Source: Sitta carolinensis
Lineage: Eukaryota > Chordata > Aves > Passeriformes > Sittidae
DNA: 64,000 nucleotides
Direction of reading: 5' to 3'
Assembly (NCBI GenBank): GCA_032173965.1
Contig: CM063288.1
Coordinates: 23,344,001 to 23,408,000 of the forward strand
The notes under the pieces are model-generated. The model was not told the DNA's origin, ran no database searches, and saw only the letters and a program-made list of their open reading frames with translations. A program made the translations under genes and the position numbers. Shown here piece after piece: positions 50,935-64,000 of the stretch. Every line of letters begins with the position of its first letter. Position 1 is the first letter of the stretch.

Positions 50935-53900
50935 CTACAAAGGAGAACAAATCAGGCTCACTTTTGCACTTGTATATAATACAGTGGATGACAAGGCAGA
51001 AAAGTGACACTTTCAATAGCAGGCACCATATTATTCCTCCTAAGCAATTTTAATAGCTTTATACTAACAGTTTTCGTGGATGCGAGTTCTTATATACTCA
51101 AATGACAGGACTTGAATGAATATTACATGTTTTCAGTAACTTACAAAAAGAGGCTCTAACATTACATAAAGCTCTGTCATTCCTAACGTAATTCTTTACT
51201 TTTATGGTGCTTAGAGATTTAAAGGACTATACAAAAGTAAACACATCTAATTCAGAAAGATGTTACTCAGTTTTCATATGGTGTTCCCTAGTCTTTATTA
51301 CTTGCAGTTAGGAAGATGTACTGTACTGCAACATGATTAAATAATCCATTTTTCCTTCTGTTTGATCTAGTACAGATGTCATAAAATATTTTCACCTTCA
51401 CACTAACAGCAACAAAGACAATCGAAAATTGAAAAAAATATTACTTCACTATTAGATCAAAAAAGAAGGGTTAAAATGAGGAAACACCATACTTTTAAAC
51501 TTCAGTAGACCCAAGTACAACATAGAAAACTAATTACTTGTCAGTCTTGATTGCTTTATAAGTTGTCTTGAATATTATTTTTTAAATACTAAGAAAATTG
51601 GAACCTGTAGGACAGGGGGAAAAGGAGCTTTTTAAAATTATTATTCTTATTTATTTTGTCTTAATCTGCCCAAACAGAACAGTGGAAATATGTACTGAGA
51701 TGTTTACTTCACCTTTGTCTTAAAACTATCTTCATAAACTAGGTCAGCGTTTTTGAAATTGTACAGCTAAGGCTAAACACATTAATATCTGCCCATTTTT
51801 TTCAGTGGTATTGATTGTTCCTGACTCTATATAAACAGATGCCTCGACAAATAAGGCCACTTTGTTAGAAGAAAATCTAAGGAACTAAATACTTAGTACA
51901 AATTCCAAAGACTGGAAACATCAGCTAATGAATTTAAGTGGTTTTCTTGACTTCTTAATAACAAATAATGAGCAAGAAAAAAGTCCTATCCAAACCAGTT
52001 TGTTTTCATTACATTGTACTATTCAGCAATAGCTTTGCACTCTTAACATTTCTGAACACAATTTTAAATCGGTATTTCAGGCATACCACTAGGTGCCTCT
52101 ATTGAAGGTTACATATTAACCAAAGAAGTTAATATTGTTGTTTACTTAAAATTAAAACACTCTCAGAAAACATGCTTCTTCTAAGCACATCTTGGCACCT
52201 GGCATATAAAAACATCAGTGCAAGTAAACTTTCACTGTGTTCATGCAAAACCACATTCATTCGCTCTCGTCAATCAATTATCGGCTATTTTATTTAGTTC
52301 GCTGTGTTAAATGAAGCGAGCCATGAAACAAGTCACATGCTTTTTAAAAAGAGCTACTATAATAGCTAAGATGCTTGAACTCCATAAAGAGTGCTGCCAT
52401 AATGAGGGAAGGTGTTTTAAGATCAGCAGAAATGGGCATTACAATACAGTCACCTTGGGACAGCATGTAATAACAGCCTTATCATACAGTAGAGTAGAAG
52501 TGAAGAGCAGAAACAGCTGGAGCAGGCAAGAGAACAGACAGCATGTTGTAGACCTCACACAAGTTACTGGCACCATAAAACTGATGGAGAATTGTGGCTA
52601 AAACAGAGGAGTGAAGTTCTTACACACCAGAACTTCTCACGTGATTACACGGCCCATGAAACACGGTGCTTTCCACCTCAGAAGGGCAGTGCATGTAGTT
52701 GTGGGTGCATCTTTCCTTTCACAGGCGATTTCAGTAAGCAAGCATTCAGTAAGAAAGGCTGCTAGATTAGTTTTATTTTCAACTCCTCTGAAAATGAGAT
52801 GTCTTCTAAAAACTTTATTATAAAAACAGTGAAGAGTTTATCCATCAGTTGGTATTAAGATACTTCTTGATTTTAAAACCTCTGGAATATTAACACGCAT
52901 ACAAACACAATTTAAGAATTATAAAGAATCAACTAACCAGCTATACCACTAGTACTACGTGCACTACTTAAAGGGACACTTGTCAACTTCTGGGTTGTAT
53001 TTCTCCCGTTCTGAATGCGGGCAGAGGAGCACAATCCTGCTTGTGCCCTCCTATACCAATGTGCCTTATGAGGCACAGGGGTCCTGCCCTGTCTCTCTCC
53101 ACCTTTGCTGGGTTTTATCCATTTCTTTTAAGCTTTGCAGTTGCGACATGATGCACCAGAATATACACCCTTTCAATTCCAATACTTTTAACTTTTGATA
53201 ATGGCAAGTATAAGATTGTCCACTCAAGCATTCTCAAGTTGATGATGTCCCTTTAAATATTTGAACTCTATGCCCTGCGCATATGTGTGCTGTTGATAGG
53301 ATCATATGCTGCCTGAGGCCCAAGCTATGACAAAAAAGACATAAATGCACTCAAGAGAAAGACTTAGTAAGTCAATTCCTTGATAATAAGCCTTTCTGCT
53401 GATATTTGCAATAATAATGCCTGCAATATCAGTAATAACCTACTACAGTCTTTGATTCCCTTCATTCAATCCTCATATAGTGTACATTGAGACCTGTTGA
53501 GAACAAACAAGCCCAGGCAGAATTAAAATTAAGATTTCCATAATAACAAGCAAGCTTCATGGAAACATGCCGAATGGACTCATTCTAAAGCTATCTAATT
53601 ATCAGAATCTATCAAATTAATAGTTGCACATTAGAAGGCCAAAAAGTATTGCTATGACCAATCTAAGCAGGGGTTTGGAAATGCCATCCTTCTTCAGTAC
53701 TGTTCAAACTAGACAAATTCCTTTGGGGGCAGGGAGGATTCTCCAGGTTGGATTTTAAAGTACTTAGACCGTATAAAAAGCTACCTTTAAAAAATTTTTT
53801 CAGTGTTTCACTTTGTCAGTTAAGTACATACTATTTGTTTCTATACTGACTTTGTCAAGTTTCAGTTCCAGGGGCTGGATATTGTTTAACCTTTGGTTTT

Positions 53901-55493
53901 TAGGCTCTTTCAACTCATCTCTGTTCTGTGAATAGAAACACAGATACTCTTTCCAAGCATGAAGTTAGAGAAGCATTCCTTAAAGTATTGAAGCAATCTT
54001 TCCTAACCACATAAGCACTATTTTCTAGTCCTTTCAGATACACTTGAAGTTCAGAGTTTGCTTTTTATGCACTGTGGGATAAATCATTTGATTCAGCTGC
54101 CTTTTGGTAACTGAAATGCAGTATCACCATGTTATGTAAGCCTCTGGAGTTTTCTGCAGTCATAGTAAAAAGCAAAAAGGGCAGCTGAGGCAATCTGAAA
54201 TTGTAATTCAAGTTCTGATTATTACTAATACCAGTTATTGTGATTATTAATTTCCTGATTAATAACTAATTTTATAAAATATTTGCAAAAGCACCATATT
54301 GAAGGCAAACTTATTTGTTCCAAGTCTTGCTTAAAACTTGCTTATGAACACAAATACAGCAGTAGAGCAGAGGTTATGAGCTTTGTAAACTATAAAATTA
54401 AAATACTGGAGTTATCTTTGAAATAAGCCATCACATATAAAATTTTCATTTTTAGTTAAGGCAAGAAGCTGAAAACCTATTTTCATTTGCTCTGATAATC
54501 CAGAGGAAGCTGTGTACACAGAGGGTTCAAAAGTCATGTGCATAAAAGAAAGATACTTTACCAATTTTAATATAAACCCCCACTAAAATACAAAGTTAAC
54601 TTAAGAGTATCTTTGGGATACAATATTTTCAATGGATACTGAAGGTACTTTTTGATCATCATTAAGTACAACTAATTCATGCAAATTCTGTGTCAGCAAA
54701 ACAAGATTTAAGAAAATAAAAAAAAAATAGGAAAAACCAAAATGAAAATCTGATACCTCAAAATATCTATTTATACTCATGTACTATAATATTTTTAATT
54801 GCAAAATACTTTATTCCAGTATATACAGCTGCATTTACTGTAGGGATTAATTAAGTCTATTGTACAATAATTTATCTGTACCACAATTCAGTATTGTTTA
54901 AATATTTATTTTTCATTTCAAAAAGATTAAGTTGCTTACATAGTTGTTAATAAACCTCACAACTGAATTATCACTATTACAATTCTTAAATTTTTAAATT
55001 AAATGCATAATAGGTTAGGAGGACACTTTTTGAGAAAGTGGAATAAGAAAATATTTCTATTAAAAAACTCCCTAACTAAAAGTTTAATTCTGATTTGAAT
55101 CTAAAACTGTGATCTACTAGCTTGATACATATGCATATCAACATTTTAGAAAAGAACCTGCCGACTTATTAGATAGCACCGAAGGTCATTAAGTACTGTC
55201 TAGTAAGGTTTAATGTACAGGAAAAGCTTTAAGCTGCCATAAATGTGACATTATGAATCAGAATGAAAAAAATACATTTGCAGTGACAGGCCAAATTCAA
55301 AACAATTGTTTATGTATTTGTCTGGCATTACTTTTTGAGAAATGGGATGCATATTTTATGACACCAAAAAAATATGCCTACATATTTGTAAGACCATGGC
55401 TTAGTGAATAGCTGTATTTTAAATTAAGTTGCAAATAATTAAGAATACAATTGACAGACAAATAATTATGTAAATTTTCTCCATAATTTTTCT

Positions 55494-55524
55494 AATTTAT
55501 ACACCTTAAAATTTATACACCTTA
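55494..55524. repeat. 15-bp direct repeat, adjacent copies
   Basis: aatttatacacctta occurs at 55494-55508 and 55510-55524, one base apart. Confidence 0.9.
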
Positions 55525-56689
55525 GTTCTATCCACAGTCTTTTAGTACCAATTAAAAACCCCCAATCAATTAAACCTTATGAAGGTTTGAAACCTTTATG
55601 AAACCTTTAATTTTTAAGAAAGCCTCTATGTTATAAGGATTAACGACTTGGCTGTATGAAAGGATAGCTTTTTCTGCTCTTAAAAATTATCCAAATTCTA
55701 TATCTTATTTAAAATCTGCATTTAATTGCTACTTTCAACAACAAATTATTAAATTTGAAATTCAAGCAGGATGTTAAACTGTATGACTACATATAATGCA
55801 TATACTTATGTATACTTAGACTTATATACTACACTGCATTTAATAAAATATCAACAATTTAAATTATCTTCTACATGTAAACATGCTCTTGAAAATAAAT
55901 GTGAATGACACTAGAATATTGTAGCGCTTAAAACAACCTCAGTAAACTTACTCTGTATAAAGTTAAAAACGTTTATAAATATGCATATATGGACAGATCT
56001 AGATAAGCAGGAAACAGGTAGATCATATGGATTTATTGATAGCAGTATTACCTTTAAGAAAACTCTGAACTACAGGCAAGACTGTAGTACAAAAGATAAC
56101 AGAACATTCCCCATCAGGAGCAATGACTGACAGTGTATTTGAAATTCACATGATTAATTTTGACAGTTCACAAGTGACTGAGTTTTAGAATCTACTTGTA
56201 ATGTGAATGACTAATTAACTGAATTTATTGCTACACAAAGAAACATTAATGTGATGAGAGGCTTGAGTAAGTCTAAAGGTTCCGTGTGTATGCGTGTGAG
56301 ATCAAGATTTTTTTACAGCTTTATTCAAGATCAGCTGAAGTAGCCCTTCATTAGGTCTTCATGGAAATTAGACAATTGTACCATCAACTCTTCAGCTGAA
56401 TGCTTGAATTTGATACCACATCATCCAGTCTGGCAATTAACATACACAATTAAATATACATAGATCTGCATGGACATAAAGAAGGATAAATGCAGAAACA
56501 AAGGGAGATTCTGAAGCATCCATGTGGGAAGTGCAGGTTCCTGCCTTGGTGTAATATTAGGTGAGTGCCACAACTAAATGGAACTGGACATGGTTGGTCA
56601 CAGCTCCTATTTCTTCATGCTTGCGACTGCATCTTCTTAAAGCAGGAATTCCCCCTGGGATGGAAATACTCTCACCATCAGTTCTAACT

Positions 56690-56845
56690 CTAACAGGCTG
56701 CTCGGTGAAATAGTGGAGTCACTACCCCTGAAACCATTTAAAAACTGAGTGTGGCACCTGGGGATAGATATGGTTTTGTGGTGAACATGGTGGTGGCTGG
56801 ACTTGGTTGTCTGAGAGGTCTTTTCCACCCTCAATGATTCTGTCT
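56690..56845 (+). mobile_element. CR1 LINE fragment (3' end)
   Basis: The plus strand follows the CR1 3' terminal pattern: gtggagtcactacccctg, then a segment like ttaaaaactgagtgtggcac, a ggatagatatggttttgtgg block, and the diagnostic aggtcttttccaccctcaatgattctgt ending (written here in parts). It is 5'-truncated, as most CR1 copies are. The boundary on the left is approximate. Confidence 0.8.
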
Positions 56846-58629
56846 CAAATCCTGCGTTCATTTGGTGTTGATACAATTAGTAATATCTAATGAAAATATG
56901 TCGTTGAAAATACCACAAAAGCCTCTGCCAGTAATAGCTCAACAACGGAAAATGAAACAACTGAAAGGCTGAACAGCTACATAATAATTCTGAAAACTTC
57001 CATTCTGTTATGGAGTAGTTATAAAGATGAATTTTTTCCTGCAAAGCACAAAAAATTTTTATATAAATTCAAGATAAAAATAAAGATGCTCTAAATATAC
57101 TCATACTGTAGAAGGAACACCTCTCAACACGTGTCTTCCTGCCCACTTTCATACATCAAGGTGACTACAATGGCAGTGGTCCTGGTAGAGAAGGAAACTA
57201 ATCATGCAAGATAGGAGCAGAGAGGTACTTATGTTCATAGCATATTGTTATTTTAATTCATAGCAGACCCTGAACTAGAAACCTCTCTAAATAGTGAGAT
57301 GTCTACAAAATATTTGGTCAGTTTACCTGTTAGAACCATTCTGTAAGAGTATGCACATTTATTTGAGTATATAAATTACGAAGAATTTAGACTAGAATCA
57401 TAACTCTAATAAAAATTACATTATAAATTAGGAAGAAGTGTTGAAAAATACAGTTTTATCTCATCTTTTATGAATAAAAGATGTAATTGAAGAATTCTGC
57501 AAACCTGGCATGTTCATACATTTTTTGCACCAAAGCTATGCATTAGCTTTTCAATTCCATCCTTATGGATTTCTAAAACCTAATTACTCAAAATGGTAAG
57601 GTAGATTATTATTGAAAAGAACATAGAAAAAACAAGGAGCTGTGAATATCAGCCATGTCGTAAGAAGTCAACTCATATTTTAAATACCTTACCAAACTTA
57701 GTTAAAAGCTCCATTAAGTAGCTGTTATTTGAACAGAACTTCCATCATGTTATAACCCTGTACCCTATAATCATGCAGTATTTCTGTCATGTTGGAGCTA
57801 ACAACTTTCATCATTTTGTCAGTTCTGTCTACAAAACAGAAAATTACCTTCACAAGTTCATGAGATTTATGCTTTTAATTACCTTCTATCTGCTTCACTA
57901 CCTTCCATACCCAAAAAATCCATATAGTCTTACAAATAAGAAAAATGTAAAATGTTTGACAGAAGAAAATGACAGTTCTCCAGATTTTTATGTGATGCTA
58001 ATGATTATTTTGCTTATTATCTTTTTGACAGCATGAATAATTTATTGAAATTTGCAAACTCAACTTTTGGTAATACTTGCCTAAACTTAAAAAATTTTCC
58101 TTCCATCTTTTTAAAAAGATGAGCATTCACATCACTTAAATTTTATTACCTTTAAATGTATTCGACAATAAGATGGCCTTCATTGTCTCTTAATGCAAAA
58201 TCTGTTTTTCTGATCTGTTTACAAGGTGTTTCCTCCTGATTTTTGAGTCACCTCCTGGTGCATGACTCCTGGTGCAGTCATTACCCACAGAGCAACACAC
58301 TGTGCAAACACAAGTTTATTTCAATCCAATGAACTATGAACAAGATGGTGCCCACCAGGCTGTACCACAGCCAAAGACATTTCTGCAAGAAACAGAAAGT
58401 GTGCAGAGGAAGCAGACACTTATTTTAGGCACAATCAACAGATGACAAAACCTGTTTACATGAAGAACACCACCATATGAAAATCAAAACAATAGAAATA
58501 ACAATAACGTGGACTGCTGGCATCATGTATTTGCAGGTTTGGACTATAGAGAATCCCGGCTGCTGGAAAAAGGGATTGGATTAGTACTGACGTTATTGTA
58601 TAGTGCTTAAGCTCCTAAAACTCTGTGGA

Positions 58630-59000
58630 CTATTGCAGAATCCTTTGGGTTGGAAAGGGCCTTTAAGAGCAAGTTGAAACATTAACTCAGGACTGCCATG
58701 TTCACCACTAAAACTTGTCCCTACACAGCTTTTAAACCCCTCCAGAGGACGGTGACTCCACCACTTCCCCGGGCAGTCTGTTCCAGTGTTTGACAACTTC
58801 CTTTTGGTGAAGAAATTTCTCCTAATCTAAGCCTCCCCTGGCCCAACTTGAAGCAGTTTTTTCTCATCCTATCACTTGTTTCTTGCAGAAGAGACTGACA
58901 CCCACCTTGTTACAACCTTCTTTCAGGCAGGCATATAAAGTGATAAGGTAACCCCTGAGTCTCCTTTTCTCCAGGTTAAACAATTCCAGCAACCTCAAGA
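58630..59000 (-). mobile_element. CR1 LINE fragment, 5'-truncated, reverse orientation
   Basis: Read on the plus strand it runs in reverse CR1 order: gaatcctttgggttggaaag, a block near ccacttccccgggcagtctg, ttccagtgtttgacaa, ggtgaagaaatttctcctaa, cctatcacttg, then gtctccttttctccaggtta. It is about 370 bp and moderately diverged, with indels. The 3' end of the element is on the left. Confidence 0.88.
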
Positions 59001-62000
59001 GTAAGCAATAAAATAAAAATAGTCAGGGAGAAGAGCAGAGAAACTGCTTGAACACAAGGGAATGATTCAGATAAGGAGAAAAGAGCAATTCTGCAGAAAC
59101 CAAATATCCTTCCAGCTAAAACTCACTTTTCCCTTACAGCAGCAAGGTACAGTGTCAGATGCCATTACCGGAATAGATATCTTGGGGCCAAAGCTTCACA
59201 GCTGCTGGGAGGCTTATTGCCACACATCAGTTGAGGAAAATGCTGCAGATTCATCTGGTGGTCAGCAGGAATGATAAAGAACGAGCCAGGGATAGGCAGA
59301 GAAGGAGTCTATGCGGGATAAAAAAGAGCCATTTTTCCCCTTGCCCACTTGCTGCTGGACCCTGTCACTGGTATCATACAGATTCAGTAAACTCACTGAC
59401 ATATTTTAGGAATGGTACTCCCCAATTTAGTACTCAGCTTAAATCATGTGTCACTTCCCTTCCCCCCTCCAAATGGAGGCACAAAAGGGAAAGATCCCCG
59501 GTTGAAATAAGAACAATCTAACGGAAACAGCAGTGAGAGAAGAAGATGAGCAGTAAGAGCAACAACATTAATAACAAAAGGTACAAGAAGCTCCCAACAA
59601 TAAATAACATGAGACTGCTCCACCTGCCACCTTTATGTGAGTGGAAGGAGCCCATTCTTAAAGAGAGTCCCTTTTGTCTGCTCCTAGCAAGGATGTGAGG
59701 TGGTGTAGAACAATCTCCAGGCCCTGGCCATGCCTCTCCCAGCAACCACAAAAAATCAGCCCTGTCCTGGGCAGAACCAGGACACTCACGCAAGAAGATT
59801 TTTGGTTTTGCTAGAATGTCTGCAGTATACATAATTATTATCACCATACAAAACTATGTAATTAATCCCAGAATTCTTAAAAGGAAAAAAAGAGTATTTC
59901 TTCAAAGATTAAGCTAGATCTTTCGCAGCGTATCTTGATTCCTCTTGGAGGAATACACATACTGTAAAATCTGACTCACAATCACAATCTGTTCCATGGA
60001 GAGGTTCCTTCCTCTTCTACTGCCTAGTCTCTCATGGTAGTAAATATAACTGAGTATTTCTCATTTTTTCTGAGCTGGATTATAACCCAAGACTGTAGCT
60101 TGAACTTTATTGACACATTAGCCATTGCTGCACTGGAGCACATGCTGTGTCATCACAAGGAAGAAATTAAAAAGTAGCATGATGTTTACAGACAATATGA
60201 TGCAAAGATGTAAATATCTGTGTTTATTCCAAAACACTGAAGCACATCCAATTGTAACTGCTAATGGATAATATTGCTTTTTTCTTTTTTTTTTTAAACT
60301 ATTTTCAAAAAGAGTATGTTCCTCTGAATAACAGAATGAGGTTTACACAGACAAGAACAAGCATCTCATTGTCAATACTGTTTAATTAACCTCATTAACT
60401 ATCAATCCTCATAACACTATCCTTCCTAAAATGAGATTTCTAAACTAATTCAACTGTACTTGTCTTCTGGTATCTACCACCATTAAAAACAAGTTTAGGA
60501 AAGAGCCCTTTTCTATATTCCCGCCTCGCATTTTTTGCCTGTTTCTTTTCCTCTATTCCTATACTTTTATGCTTTTTCTCCTCACTGAATCCTGCTTCTC
60601 TCTCTCCCCTCTTCAAAATACAAGAAGAAGAAAGAAAATTAAAAGAAGAAGGAAAACTAAACCAGAAGGCTATGTGTGGGTTCAGCTCTAGAGGCAGGCA
60701 TCCCATATAATTTGGCATGTCCTCGGGTGTCCTTTGTCAGTTAATCAACCTGTTGTGGATGTCCCAGACACCTCAGCTATTCAAACAGCAAGACACAAAC
60801 TTAGGCACCTAATCCCACTCTGAGTTCCAGCTAGGGTATCTTAAGCAGATCGTGCAAAAAAATGTTGTTGAAGCAACCTCAGTTATCATTTCTGTAATGC
60901 TGATAATACTTTTACAGATATAATTCCCTGGAAGGACTTCAAAGTTCAGGCTACTAAGACAACTTTAGTTTGCTGTTACTTCAGAGATGACATTTTATTT
61001 TTCTGTTTTGCAAGACTTTGGATCATCTCTTCTGTACTACAGTTTCTTCTGGAGTTGACAGAGATTGCAAGGGGTGTCCAAATTAGATTTACCAGAATTT
61101 ATTAGCAGAAATAGACAACCTCCAATTTGACCAAATTGCAGATAAAAATATTAACAAAGGACAGGCAGAATATGATGGCAAATGTCTTTATGTGTGAGTT
61201 AAACACTATAATTTCTTTTTTTTGGGAAAGGACAGACATATCAAGTTAAGACTAGACAAAATTTAGAATTTGTACACAGACGTTTTCTTCATGTTGCATT
61301 TTTAAAAATTGAAGACTGGGAGATCCTGAGGAGTTATTTAGAAAATACTGTTGAAATTATAACATGGCAGAAGAAAAATCATTCTAGGAACTTTATTTTT
61401 GAAAATACAGAAGCCATCACTTCAACACATGCTTAATCCCACATTCAAGACAACCTCTTTTGAAATATTTAAATTTTAAAATTTCCTCCCATCTCTGATC
61501 TTTCTTTTCCTGCAGGTTGCTGCAGATCCCTGCCTCTGAATCTGATGCCAGAACACTCTCACCAAAGCCAAATGTGCAGACACATAATCAAAAGAAACCC
61601 AAAATCTTTGCAATTCACTGTATTAATTTAGTGGGAGATTTGACAACTATAAACTGACTAGTCTGATTTTTGCCATTTTTTTTTTTGTCTATTGATTCAG
61701 ACCAGTGAGTGTCCACAGCAGAAGAAAAAGATTGCAGGCAAGGAAAACAATTTTCTTCTCACAGATGAATACCCACTGTCTGTGTGTTTCTTGTGCAATT
61801 GATAAAACACCACCAGAATGAAGTCAGCATCCTCAAACACATTTCATGCATGTGAAATTAATTTAGAAGAATAAAAATAAAAACCAAAAAAAGACACATT
61901 ATAGTTTAGTATTACCATTTTTATTGCATAATTTAGGTCAGAGAAAGTTTAAAGGAATGGAACGCCTATCAACAAGAGGAAGAATGTCAGCCTTGTAGAG

Positions 62001-64000
62001 CTAGAGGAAACTGCAAGTGTGGAGTGACTGTACTACAAATTTTATTCTGCAATGTGCTACACTGAAGTCTTAATGCACATTAACAGATTTTGATGCTGCT
62101 CAAAAGCACATCACACGGTGGAACCAATTTCCTGAAAGATTCAGTAGTTATAGGTTCACACCTATACGACTGCCTGCTTCCCCAGTCAGCAAACAAAGGA
62201 TGGATTGTAAAGATTTTTCTGTGCCCTGAGCATAATTTCACATTATTTTTGGTCCAAAGGGACCAAAAAGAAAAATACATGCAGAGTCCAGATTTTTATT
62301 TCTGCGCAGGAGTTTCAACAAGCTAAGAAAGGACTGTGAGTCAGCAGAGCTTGGCTGAAACCCCACTAGCATGACCTCAGTGAAACGACAACACTGCAGG
62401 TTATGGAGGTGGAGGGGTGTCTATTTGCATAGGTGAGAATAATAGCCAAATAAAACAGGATCTCACGCTCAGAAAAAAAGATGCAGCACATGCTCGGATC
62501 ATTAATTCTTAAGGTTAAATGACTGAACCTGAAGAAAAATTTAGAATCTTATGTACAGCTTCTCAGGAGAAGCTAAATAACCCAATGAAAACCTAGAAAG
62601 CTTTTACAATAGAAGAACTACACTGTGAAGACTCGTTCTCAAAATATTCCTCGATGTTGAGACTATGAAACAATTGTGAAATTAGGATTTATATATAATT
62701 ATCTTCTGGTATTCATAACACTTCTATAACCTTAGCACTTTCCAAAATCAAATTTCTATGTTGTTTGTAAAAGTCCTGGTAAACTAAACTGCTGTAGAAA
62801 GTAAGGTGCTGCATTTCAGCATGCAAAGTATCAGTCACGGTGCTTCATCCTTTCTTACAACCATCCATTTCAAAAGGATGGTTATTGATATTTTCTAGTA
62901 ACTACAACTGAATATATTTATCAAATTTAGGAAGAAAGAGCACACCACCCTATTGAACACCTGGCCCAGAAGAAGCAGCATGGCTATAATCTGCCATGCT
63001 TTTGTGATGCCACTATTTAAAGCAGAATATGATACGCACTTTTTGTTCTACTTTGTAAGTCTAGACAGGAAAAATAGCTTGGTTGACAGACATACAAAAT
63101 GATATAACATTTCAGCTTTTTTATTTGTTTGTTTCAAGCTACTCAGTTGTGATTCAATTTATCTGCCCAAAGTGCAGTTTGTCCACCTGAATGTCAGCAC
63201 AGAAATAGTGAGTAACTCCTCTGGGGACAGGACCCATCATCAGAGCGACCCTGACCTCAAGAGGACAAGGAAAAGTGAGGAAGGCCTGAGCCACCTCACT
63301 GGTGATGGATCCACCTCAGAAGCAAGGTCCATGAAACCAAAGAAAATCTTGAAAAATGTTATTTGTTCCTTGATTTAATCAGTAAAAGGAGATACCTGGA
63401 CCAAGTATCGGAGCAGAAAAGATTTTTTTTCCCCTTAAATCTTAACTTTAAAGTAGAAAGACAAGCAAACTAAATTTAAAATAATGACTTTGGAGATCAG
63501 TTAACTAAGCAGATATTGCCACTTCAAAGGAAGTTTAATAAGCTTGTCAAATGATGACAGATTTAGAAATCAATTTGAAGCTAAGATAGCTCTGCTTCAA
63601 AATCCTTACCAGCCTAGACAAGAAAGGCAAACTGGGGAAAACACTTTACATGACACATTTCAAAGTGCAATGTTAGAGACAGAGAAAACCAGGTAATGGG
63701 TATGGGTGCTTTACTGCAAATCTCTAGGAGCACAAAATACTCAAAAGCTTTAAGGAGCTGCCTGCAAACTGTTTCTGAGACCAAAATTATGACAGAAAAA
63801 TATATAATATTAACACATCACTTAGGGATTTATTCTTGCCCTTGAGATTAAAAACAAAATCTGGGAATTTGGGTTTATTTTTATTACCTAACTGACATTA
63901 GTCTCCAAGAAAAAATACATACTCCTTAACTGCCAAAGGTCATAATTTTCTTAGATATAGTTTCCTTGAATTTCCTTAATTTTCAAGCTACTTAGGAAAA

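Larger units (their letters stand above)
50935..64000 (-). other. ZNF385B: Part of a further long ZNF385B intron (runs off the window)
   Basis: Upstream of the exon beginning SQAEAH, no sequence encoding the missing Cys-Cys half of its finger was found on the minus strand, so the preceding exon should lie beyond 64000. The stretch contains CR1 fragments (56690-56845 plus strand, 58630-59000 minus strand), a small direct repeat (55494-55524) and a notably AT-rich interval at about 53.7-56.3 kb. Frames at 52311-52601, 59518-59847, 60440-60718 and 63172-63378 have no recognisable homology. Confidence 0.7.

Noticed and set aside
59518..59847. 109-codon minus-strand frame
   Set aside because: Its start segment is Ile/Tyr-rich and its end is a Leu/Phe-rich tract from simple sequence; no family recognised and no splice context.

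Overview
The window looks like vertebrate, probably avian, nuclear DNA. It is AT-rich and gene-poor, with short spliced exons separated by long introns, scattered CR1-type LINE remnants and a short compact retroviral solo LTR. No long uninterrupted coding region stands out, and nothing bacterial, plasmid or phage-like is visible. The passerine flavour (LTR type, A/C-rich and G/T-rich low-complexity patches) is an inference only.

One protein-coding gene is supported. It is the 3' part of ZNF385B, a matrin/U1C-like C2H2 zinc-finger gene, on the minus strand. Five consecutive coding exons were resolved with canonical GT/AG ends and compatible phases: 50934-50772, 32828-32592, 31539-31361, 30271-30170 and 28580-28362 (stop). 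Together they encode about 299 C-terminal residues, against roughly 471 for the recalled human protein. The 5' exons lie beyond position 64000. The 3' UTR runs left from 28361. Two poly(A) signals are plausible, at about 27.11 kb and 26.99 kb; the second has a better downstream GU-rich element.

Layout: 1-26.97 kb is intergenic DNA downstream of ZNF385B, with homopolymer and microsatellite tracts, a GC-rich block at 22.88-24.22 kb whose two ends look like an old minus-strand CR1, and no convincing gene. 26.97-32.83 kb holds the four 3'-most exons with introns of 1.0-1.6 kb. 32.83-50.77 kb is an 18 kb intron carrying a well-bounded 295-bp solo LTR (39482-39776, 6-bp target-site duplication). 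50.77-50.93 kb is the next exon, which ends in an unusually weak 5' splice site. 50.94-64.0 kb is part of a further long intron with two CR1 fragments and an AT-rich stretch.

I found no new system such as an operon, CRISPR array or novel element family. The observations most worth checking are the weak donor before the 18 kb intron, the sense-oriented solo LTR with its own poly(A) signal, the alternative 3' ends and the GC-rich block.
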